Shown in pieces: positions 1 through 5,398 of a stretch of 7,698 nt of DNA. Origin of the DNA: Calditrichota bacterium (GTDB lineage: Bacteria > Zhuqueibacterota > Zhuqueibacteria > Zhuqueibacterales > Geothermadaptataceae); NCBI GenBank assembly GCA_008501545.1, contig QQUM01000587.1:1-7698 (forward strand). The letters run 5' to 3'. Below the pieces are notes generated by a model. It had not been told where the DNA came from. It did no database searches and saw only the letters and a list, made by a program, of their open reading frames with translations. The position numbers were made by a program, and so were the translations under genes. Position 1 is the stretch's first letter; each line of letters opens with the position of its first letter.

Positions 1-562
1 GTGTATCATTTTCCATTTGCGAGAGGAAAAAATCATGGCGCATGAATTCGGTAATGCTTTGCGCTGTAGCAAGCGGCCCTTGTTCCCCGGTTATTTCATA
101 GAAATCGAGAAGAGCATGTCCGATAAATGCTGATCCGACAATTGTCGGTGTATTTTTGGGGATGAAAAATGCCCGGTTCTGCCAATCAAAATTATAGCCC
201 CAACAGGCGCCACTATAACCGGGGGCCTGATTTTTGATGAGCCAATTCGTAATAAACTGTGCTTTTTCCAGGTCGTGGTTATCTTTATGGATTTTGTAAA
301 GGGAACTGTATCCGGAAAGAAAAAGTCCCATTGCTTTCGGATTGATTCCTTTAGCAATAAGAAATAACGGTCGCAGGTTTATGGGAAATTTTTTAAAAAA
401 CTGAATCCAGGCAATTTTGGGATAGACTCCGGGGAGTGGAACGATTTTCAGCAGAGCACTTCGCAAACCATCAAAAGGATCGTAACCAGCATAGCTGTTC
501 TTTTGAATAATTTGATCCAATTTATTGATGAGCTGCGTTAACCGTTCAACATCGATCGCCAT
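1..562 (-). CDS. Conserved protein of unknown function, alpha-barrel (terpenoid-cyclase-like) type, partial
   Basis: The C-terminus runs off the left edge; 187 residues are visible (whole codons 2-562). The start is ATG at 560-562. An in-frame TGA lies immediately before it and a GGTGG ribosome site sits 5 bases upstream, so the start is well fixed. The protein begins MAIDVERLTQ and has AGYDPFDGL at 25-33, NLRPL at 62-66, NPKAMGLFL at 74-82, and a conserved-looking block with CWGYNFDWQ at 120-128 and TPTIVGSAF at 138-146. From memory, this pattern belongs to a family often mislabelled as delta-aminolevulinic acid dehydratase or described as prenyltransferase/squalene-oxidase-like, expected to form an alpha/alpha barrel and often found in polysaccharide loci. 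No signal peptide or membrane segment is seen, so it is probably cytoplasmic. It overlaps the end of the UbiA-type gene by 25 bp, which suggests translational coupling and a shared pathway. The biochemical function is unknown. The reading frame is certain; the family placement is moderately sure. Confidence 0.85.
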   Translation of the reverse strand, partial: MAIDVERLTQLINKLDQIIQKNSYAGYDPFDGLRSALLKIVPLPGVYPKIAWIQFFKKFPINLRPLFLIAKGINPKAMGLFLSGYSSLYKIHKDNHDLEKAQFITNWLIKNQAPGYSGACWGYNFDWQNRAFFIPKNTPTIVGSAFIGHALLDFYEITGEQGPLATAQSITEFMRHDFFLSQMENDT

Positions 563-1431
563 TCATTCCACCGAATTAATACCGTAAAAGACAATGCCCA
601 AAGCATGATAATACCTGCAAGCATTTTGTCCTGCAAAAGAAGACTCGCCGGATCTTCCCCTTTTCCCTTTCGAAACACTTGATAGAAAAACCGCCAGACG
701 CCTAAAAAAACAAATGGAATTGTGTATGGTAATGATTCAGTGGCAAATATACTTATGCAACGATCACTAAACGTGTACAATGTGTAAACGAAAACAATCA
801 GGCTGCCTACAAGGAAAATGATGATTTGCAATAATTCTTTTGAATAATAGGCGAGAACGGGGCGGGATTTTGTAGGATTATTGTAACTTGTAAGTTCAAC
901 AAAACGTTTTGCAAATCCAAAAAGAAAACAAAACAGAACTATAATTGATATAAACCAGAAACTGATCAACGCATCGATAGCATAAGCTCCACAAAGAATG
1001 CGCAGCAGAAATCCGGTTGCCAAAAGAATGACATCGAAAAATGGAATTCTTTTCCCGAATGTGCTGTAGATCACGTTGACCAGTAAATACAAAATTATGG
1101 TCATCAGTGACATCGGTGTTACCATCCAGCCAAGTAAAATGCTGAATGTCAGCGCAGAGGAAGCTAAAACGGATGCGCTTGCAGGGGAAATGCGCCCAGC
1201 AGCCAGAGGCCGATGCCGTTTGACCGGGTGGGAACGGTCAAAATTCCGATCAAAAAAATCATTCATCAGATAAACAAAAGATGATGCGCAGATAAAGGCG
1301 AGCATTGCTACAAAAGTTATCCACACATTCTCTTTTGTGATGCTATTCTGATTGAGAAAAAGCACCAGAAACACAGAAATGTTTTTATGCCACTGATGTA
1401 AGCGCACAAGGCTGAGATAATCGAAAAGCAA
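538..1431 (-). CDS. UbiA-superfamily prenyltransferase, decaprenyl-phosphate phosphoribosyltransferase-like
   Basis: This is a 297-residue polytopic inner-membrane protein with roughly eight or nine hydrophobic segments, close to the usual family length. The first Asp-rich motif is at 57-79: NDFFDRNFDR, then SHPVKRHRPLAAG. The HPxKxxRPxAAG ending is typical of the decaprenyl-phosphate phosphoribosyltransferase (DPPR synthase, Rv3806c-like) branch rather than quinone or heme prenyltransferases. The second motif is YSTFGKRIPFFDV at 122-134, followed by KRFVEL at 175-180 and a late EDPASLLLQDK at 259-269. Characterised members move phosphoribose from PRPP to polyprenyl phosphate, the first step to lipid-linked pentose donors for cell-wall glycans. 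Whether this protein keeps that substrate is inference. The start is TTG at 1429-1431: the frame has no upstream ATG or GTG after a TGA, and AAGGAG lies 7 bases before. The gene downstream overlaps its last 25 bp. No epimerase or phosphatase partner is visible. Confidence 0.9.
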   Translation of the reverse strand: MLFDYLSLVRLHQWHKNISVFLVLFLNQNSITKENVWITFVAMLAFICASSFVYLMNDFFDRNFDRSHPVKRHRPLAAGRISPASASVLASSALTFSILLGWMVTPMSLMTIILYLLVNVIYSTFGKRIPFFDVILLATGFLLRILCGAYAIDALISFWFISIIVLFCFLFGFAKRFVELTSYNNPTKSRPVLAYYSKELLQIIIFLVGSLIVFVYTLYTFSDRCISIFATESLPYTIPFVFLGVWRFFYQVFRKGKGEDPASLLLQDKMLAGIIMLWALSFTVLIRWNEWRSMLNG

Positions 1432-1519
1432 TTCCTGGCTCCTTTTGAATAAGTCCCCGACAACCGGGCTTGTTCAAAAACAATGATCAAGCTGGTTTCA
1501 TTGCAGTACCTGGCTCTTT
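1428..1519 (-). repeat. Imperfect direct repeat of the UbiA ribosome-site/start region
   Basis: Bases 1428-1445 and 1503-1519 are alike. The shared plus-strand core is CCTGGCTC, flanked by GCA on one side and TTT on the other, with two mismatches and one missing base. The copies are about 75 bp apart. The downstream copy (on the minus strand) holds the ribosome site and TTG start of the UbiA-type gene. The upstream copy precedes only a four-codon ATG frame. The repeat fills much of the 117-bp gap between the GH109-type and UbiA-type genes. It may be a remnant of a small duplication or chance. Confidence 0.35.
1439..1444 (-). promoter_or_regulatory. Ribosome binding site that fixes a TTG start
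   Basis: The minus strand reads AAGGAG here, 7 bases before the TTG at 1429-1431. There is no ATG or GTG further upstream in the open frame, so this strong site is the main reason for choosing TTG as the start of the UbiA-type gene. The next in-frame candidate, a GTG about nine codons in, would cut conserved N-terminal sequence. Confidence 0.75.
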
Positions 1520-1548
1520 CCGGAACATTTCCAAAGTCATAAATGGAA

Positions 1549-2892
1549 TCAGTATGAATCATCCAAAGCGAAAACAGGTTTTCTTTTAATCCACTTGCTG
1601 CGAGTAAAATTTGGAAATGGTTGTGGCGCACTGCCCATGGAAATTGAACGCTCCGACAAGGGAGAAATAGCGCTCCAGGCTGCAGCGTCGTATGCATCCA
1701 ACGGGGTATCGACCTTGCGTTTGATGGACTCTACAAATGCATGAAGCACAAACCAATCCATACCACCATGACCCGCTCCGGATGCCAGATTTTCATATTT
1801 TTTCCACAACGGATGATCATATTCTGTCATATATGATTTATCACTTTCCCAACGGTGGTCGGGGCTTGTGCCTTCGATGTACAGGGAATCGTGAATATCC
1901 ATCCACAATCCTTTTGTGCCCTGGACACGAAAGCCGAGTGAATACGGGCGGGGTAAATTTGTATCGTGCTGAACGATAATCGTTTCGCCATTGGCGGTCT
2001 TAATGACACTCGTCACGACATCACCAAGACGAAATCTGACATCCGCGTTTGGATGGTCGCTCCCACCCTTTTCAATAATATAATCGTGCAATCCGCGTGA
2101 CTTCGATGCAGTTGCTGTAAGCGAGACAAAGCGATTTCCACGATTGATGTCCAACATTGTGCCGACAGGACCAATGCCGTGGGTCGGATAAAGATCGCCG
2201 TTGCGTTTGACCGAGTGCAAGGTTCGCCAACGGGCTTCAGAATAGGCTTTATCGCCAAATTCAACTCCATCACTTCGTGACGGAGTTCCGTCATTGAATT
2301 TCACATGCCGTAAATCATGCTGATAACCACATTCGAGATGTACGAGTTCTCCGAATACTCCTTTTCGAACCATGTTTAAAATGGCCATAACATCGCGCCG
2401 GTAACAAACATTCTCCAAAATCATACACGGCACATTTGTTTCTTCGTATGTATTCACCAGGTCCCAGCATTCCTGCAAACTGTTGGCCGCTGAAACTTCA
2501 ACCCCGGCATATTTACCGGTTTTCATCGCCGCCACGGCCATCGGTGTGTGCCACAACCAGGGTGTCGCGATAATCACACCATCGATATCATCCCGCTCCA
2601 GGAGCTTTTGGAATGCATATTCACTGCCGGTATATTCAGCTGCTTTCTTTTTGCCAGCTTTTTTAATCAATTCCTGTGAAGCTGCCAGGGCATCCGCATC
2701 GATATCACAAATTGCGTTTACAATAACATCATCTCGGCGCAATGCCTGACGTAGATGACTGCGGCCGCGCAAGCCAACACCGAGAAAACCCAGTCGTGCT
2801 TTTCGGTTCTCCTTACCCATAATAATTGTGGGCGCAATGCCCACAGCGGTAGCAGCGAGTAAACTTGTTTGAATAAAACTTCTGCGTTGCAT
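1549..2892 (-). CDS. Tat-exported Gfo/Idh/MocA-fold protein, GH109 (alpha-N-acetylgalactosaminidase) type
   Basis: The protein has 447 residues, normal for GH109. It starts with a twin-arginine-type signal: QRRSFIQTS at 2-10, then a hydrophobic run to about 25, so it is probably exported folded with its cofactor. A Rossmann NAD-binding region follows, with GFLGVGLRGR at 35-44, ICDID at 61-65 and IIATPWLWH at 107-115. The C-terminal part matches what I know of GH109: ENVCYRRDVMAILNMV at 160-175, GYQHDLRHVKF at 189-199, YPTHGIGP at 235-242, GAGHGGMDWFVLHAF at 372-386, TPLDAYDAAAWSAISPLSE at 396-414 and FPNFTRSKW at 426-434. Family members hydrolyse terminal alpha-GalNAc through NAD-dependent transient oxidation; the tyrosine and histidine in these blocks (Y164, H238) are the likely active-site pair. 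The exact sugar is inferred. ATG at 2890-2892 has AAGGAG 7 bases upstream. It lies 51 bp after the symporter gene, which suggests it releases the sugar that is imported. A plain sugar dehydrogenase is the main alternative. Confidence 0.92.
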   Translation of the reverse strand: MQRRSFIQTSLLAATAVGIAPTIIMGKENRKARLGFLGVGLRGRSHLRQALRRDDVIVNAICDIDADALAASQELIKKAGKKKAAEYTGSEYAFQKLLERDDIDGVIIATPWLWHTPMAVAAMKTGKYAGVEVSAANSLQECWDLVNTYEETNVPCMILENVCYRRDVMAILNMVRKGVFGELVHLECGYQHDLRHVKFNDGTPSRSDGVEFGDKAYSEARWRTLHSVKRNGDLYPTHGIGPVGTMLDINRGNRFVSLTATASKSRGLHDYIIEKGGSDHPNADVRFRLGDVVTSVIKTANGETIIVQHDTNLPRPYSLGFRVQGTKGLWMDIHDSLYIEGTSPDHRWESDKSYMTEYDHPLWKKYENLASGAGHGGMDWFVLHAFVESIKRKVDTPLDAYDAAAWSAISPLSERSISMGSAPQPFPNFTRSKWIKRKPVFALDDSY

Positions 2893-2943
2893 TACGAATC
2901 TCCTTCGTTAATAGAGCTGTTTTCAGGAATATCTCACCAGGAA

Positions 2944-4719
2944 TTATTGTACCTGGTTGCCGTATCTACGTTGCCAGACAAGATAGAGAGCATAGGAAGA
3001 CAAGATAGCCAGAAACCAGAGTGATGTTGCCGGAATCAATTTGTCATAAAGTATATATCCCGTACCGAAAAGCGCGCTATAAACTGAAATTGAGCCAAAC
3101 AACATACACAACAGGCCGTGAGGAACGCTCCACGTCCCGGCAGCAATCTGCTTAACGGGGGCATTTTTCCAGCCTGGTCCACCCGGATTTATCATATCAA
3201 TAAACTTTTGCAATGTTACAGTTTCACACGGCTTTGTAATTAAAGTAATCCCCAACCACGCGATTGTTGTTACGCCAACGCCAAACAACAGCTTAAAAGT
3301 AGATGACAACGGTGTAAATCCGAGCATTGTGTGAAAAATTTCCAAATAAAGCGCTATGACAAATGAAACAGCCATCGCTGTAATTTCGCTATATGGATTA
3401 ATACGCCACCAGAACCAGCGTAAAATAAATAATAAACCAGTTCCGGCTCCGATTTGCAATAGAATATGAAAGGCTTGTAATGCATTGCTTAGCAGCAATG
3501 CAAAAATAATTGTCAGAATCATCAAACCAACAGTTGAAAGACGCCCAACCGTAACCAGTTTCTTCTCATTTGCGGCAGGATTGATAAATCGTTTATAAAA
3601 GTCATATGCAATATAGGATGCTCCCCAGTTCAGGTGTGTTGAGATTGTGGACATAAAAGCAGCGATAAGGGAAGCGACAACAAGGCCAAGAAAACCACTT
3701 GGCAAGAAAGTTAACATTGCAGGATAGGCAAGATCATGGCCAAGAACCTGCGCACTCAAATGTGGAAACATTTGTTTAAGTGCCTGTAAATCAGGAAATA
3801 TCACAAGTGAACACAGAGCGACGATAATCCACGGCCATGGGCGCATCGCATAATGAGCGATGTTAAAAAAAAGCGTCGCACCGACTGCGTGCGATTCATT
3901 TTTGGCCGAGAGCATGCGCTGAACAAGATAGCCGCCTCCACCTGGTTCAGAGCCGGGATACCAAACACTCCACCATTGTACGGCAATTGGCAAAATAAAT
4001 ACGGTAACAAGCAAATCTTTATTGTTGAAGTCCGGAATAAAGTCCAGCCTTGAAGCAACATCCGGATGATTTAATAACTGGCTTAATCCACCGATTTGCG
4101 GTAGGTCGAGGAGGAACCATGCTGCGCCAATTGAGCCGATCATTGCAACAGCAAATTGTACGAGATCGGTAATCAGAATGCCGCGCAATCCCCCCATCGT
4201 GCTGTAAAGAACAGTAACGGTCGATGCGATGACAAGCGTGTGCAATGGATTAAGTCCCAACATGACGCCACCAATTTTAATCATTGCAAGGCTGACCGCC
4301 GCCATAACCATAATATTAAACAGAACACCAAGATACAAAGCGCGGAACCCACGTAAAAATGCTGCGGCATTGCCACCGTAGCGAATTTCATAAAATTCCA
4401 AATCTGTAAGAACACCGGAACGGCGCCAGAGTCTAGCATATACAAACACGGTCAGCATGCCGGTGAGAAGAAATGCCCACCAAACCCAATTTCCTGCAAT
4501 GCCATTTTGTCGAACGATGTCAGCGACCAGATTTGGCGTATCGGTTGAGAAGGTCGTTGCGACCATTGAAACACCCAGCAGCCACCATGGCATGTTCCGG
4601 CCGGACAGGAAAAATTCAGCAGCATTTTTGCCTGCTCGACGCGACACCACCACACCGATAATTAAATAAAGCAAAAAAAAGGCTGCAATAATCATCCAGT
4701 CCAAACTTTTTAATATCAT
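2944..4719 (-). CDS. Sodium/solute symporter (SSS family)
   Basis: This is a 591-residue inner-membrane carrier with about 13-15 hydrophobic segments and the LeuT-like core of the SSS (SGLT/PutP) family. Visible landmarks are FFLSGRNMPWWLLGVSMVAT at 36-55 (N-terminal SSS hallmark), STDTPNLVADIV at 58-69, GGLRGILITDLVQF at 176-189 (family signature region), GGGGYLVQRMLSAKNESHA at 260-278, and FMSTISTHLNWGASYIAYD at 355-373. In the last block the Ser/Thr cluster corresponds to the sodium-2 site on TM8. The family couples sodium entry to uptake of sugars, amino acids or other small solutes; the solute cannot be read from sequence. Its place directly before an exported GH109-type enzyme suggests a sugar such as an amino sugar (inference). 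The start is ATG at 4717-4719 with GGAG 5 bases upstream. Gaps are 43 bp to the TSUP gene and 51 bp to the GH109-type gene, so they probably share an operon. Confidence 0.93.
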   Translation of the reverse strand: MILKSLDWMIIAAFFLLYLIIGVVVSRRAGKNAAEFFLSGRNMPWWLLGVSMVATTFSTDTPNLVADIVRQNGIAGNWVWWAFLLTGMLTVFVYARLWRRSGVLTDLEFYEIRYGGNAAAFLRGFRALYLGVLFNIMVMAAVSLAMIKIGGVMLGLNPLHTLVIASTVTVLYSTMGGLRGILITDLVQFAVAMIGSIGAAWFLLDLPQIGGLSQLLNHPDVASRLDFIPDFNNKDLLVTVFILPIAVQWWSVWYPGSEPGGGGYLVQRMLSAKNESHAVGATLFFNIAHYAMRPWPWIIVALCSLVIFPDLQALKQMFPHLSAQVLGHDLAYPAMLTFLPSGFLGLVVASLIAAFMSTISTHLNWGASYIAYDFYKRFINPAANEKKLVTVGRLSTVGLMILTIIFALLLSNALQAFHILLQIGAGTGLLFILRWFWWRINPYSEITAMAVSFVIALYLEIFHTMLGFTPLSSTFKLLFGVGVTTIAWLGITLITKPCETVTLQKFIDMINPGGPGWKNAPVKQIAAGTWSVPHGLLCMLFGSISVYSALFGTGYILYDKLIPATSLWFLAILSSYALYLVWQRRYGNQVQ

Positions 4720-4762
4720 TCCATCTCCGATTTTTCAATGACAATAGTTTATGGGTCCAATT

Positions 4763-5119
4763 TCACCTGGCGAAAAACATGCGCAAAGCAACCAGAATCA
4801 ACAGAACAGCAAAAATACGCCGTAACAAAAGCCCTGGAACGGCATTAATCATGGAAGTACCGATGAGTACACCTGCTACCGCGCCTATTGCAATAAGTGC
4901 GGCAAGCGATAAATCGACAGGAATGGCTGCATTCAGCTTGTATCGGATGGCGCCAACAATTACAATGGGCACCATGACAGCCATTGCAATACCTTGCGCT
5001 TCTTTTTGGGGGAATGACAAGAGGACCAAAGCAGGGATTATCAGCAGACCGCCTCCAATTCCGAATAATCCACTGAGCAAGCCGGTTACGACACCTAACA
5101 AAATGTATAATGCCGACAA
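4763..5119 (-). CDS. Half-length TauE/SafE (TSUP) family membrane protein
   Basis: The protein has 118 residues in about four hydrophobic segments. The family hallmark GLLSGLFGIGGGLLIIPAL is at 13-31, followed by QGIAMAVMVPIVIVGAIRY at 42-60 and a second glycine-rich stretch, GAVAGVLIGTSMI at 79-91, leading to LLLRRIFAVLLILVALRMF. Full TSUP proteins are about 250 residues with two such halves. They move small anions or thiol/sulfur compounds such as sulfite, sulfoacetate or thiosulfate. This one holds a single half and closes with a normal TGA, so it is not obviously truncated; half-size members occur in related bacteria and presumably dimerise. The substrate is unknown. The start is TTG at 5117-5119, supported by GAGG 5 bases upstream; no ATG or GTG precedes it in frame. 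It is the first gene after a likely promoter and 43 bp ahead of the symporter. Confidence 0.87.
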   Translation of the reverse strand: MSALYILLGVVTGLLSGLFGIGGGLLIIPALVLLSFPQKEAQGIAMAVMVPIVIVGAIRYKLNAAIPVDLSLAALIAIGAVAGVLIGTSMINAVPGLLLRRIFAVLLILVALRMFFAR

Positions 5120-5124
5120 TTCAA

Positions 5125-5128
5125 CCTC
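5125..5128 (-). promoter_or_regulatory. Ribosome binding site for the TSUP gene (TTG start)
   Basis: The minus strand reads GAGG, 5 bases before TTG at 5117-5119. With no ATG or GTG in frame upstream, this decides the start. The methionine-initiated protein then begins MSALYILLGVVTG, leading directly into the first membrane segment as expected for the family. Confidence 0.6.
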
Positions 5129-5160
5129 GAATAGATGAATAACTGAATGAAATTGAAGTC

Positions 5161-5191
5161 ATTATATACAAAATTTCCTTTCAAGCGCCAA
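5161..5191 (-). promoter_or_regulatory. Candidate sigma-70-like promoter for the TSUP-symporter-GH109 operon
   Basis: On the minus strand a perfect TATAAT lies at 5161-5166 and a TTGGCG at 5186-5191, separated by 19 bases. A TATATA overlapping the -10 would give 17-base spacing. The -10 sits about 40 bp before the TTG start of the TSUP gene, giving a short leader. This is the best promoter-like match in the gap. The Bacteroidota-specific TAnnTTTG element is not seen here. No operator is recognisable. Confidence 0.45.
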
Positions 5192-5341
5192 GTAATTTAC
5201 CATCGGAATTGTAATATAATGCATCGCCCGTTGCCGGAGAATTTCATCTTCATTGAGCGAATGCAATCATCTAGTGTGAAAAGGATTTTTATTAACTGGA
5301 TGTAAATTTAATGCGATAGTCAATGGGTGGGATTAAAGATC

Positions 5342-5381
5342 CTGTTCACGTGACAAGAGTTTGTCACTGCCACGTGAACAG
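5342..5381 (-). terminator. Strong nested hairpin after the nuclease gene, likely 3' end or terminator element
   Basis: CTGTTCACGTG at 5342-5352 and CACGTGAACAG at 5371-5381 are perfect 11-base inverted repeats. Inside them GTGACAA (5350-5356) and TTGTCAC (5361-5367) also pair, around a four-base loop, GAGT on the plus strand. The outer 11-bp and inner 7-bp stems share bases, so two fold registers of about 15 pairs each are possible. The hairpin begins 17 bp after the nuclease stop codon. Neither side has a clear run of T (the minus strand continues GATCTTTAATCC), so it is not a textbook intrinsic terminator. It could instead protect the 3' end of the mRNA or bind a protein, since the CACGTG cores are palindromic. 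Confidence 0.55.
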
Positions 5382-5398
5382 ATTAGTCTGTATGCGAT

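Larger units (their letters stand above)
5120..5398. other. Intergenic region between the nuclease gene and the TSUP operon
   Basis: This 279-bp AT-rich stretch is the largest gap in the window. It contains the nested hairpin at 5342-5381 close to the nuclease stop, the candidate promoter at 5161-5191 and the TSUP ribosome site. The part at 5192-5340 shows no convincing gene, RNA or repeat, apart from a small GGAT/ATCC dyad at 5330-5342 next to the hairpin. It marks a transcription-unit boundary between two genes in the same direction. Confidence 0.7.

Noticed and set aside
91..357. 88-codon minus-strand frame near the left end
   Set aside because: It lies inside the partial barrel-family gene in a different frame. 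The longer frame, open from 562 to the edge, has family motifs and a good start.
1456..1468. CCCG/CGGG hairpin as a terminator between the GH109-type and UbiA-type genes
   Set aside because: The stem is only 4 bp with a 5-base loop and has no T-run, so it is too weak to call a terminator.
1317..1697. 126-codon minus-strand frame bridging the GH109-type gene, the gap and the UbiA-type gene
   Set aside because: It overlaps two well-supported genes in another frame, is rich in Cys, Phe and Ser without a recognisable motif, and has no clear ribosome site.
4779..5138. 119-codon plus-strand frame opposite the TSUP gene
   Set aside because: It is the antisense shadow of the glycine-rich TSUP gene; the translated product is low-complexity Ala/Thr/Pro/Ile with no family resemblance.
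5318..5323. Minus-strand TTGACT as a -35 box of a second promoter
   Set aside because: The hexamer is good, but no -10-like hexamer sits 16-19 bases downstream on that strand.
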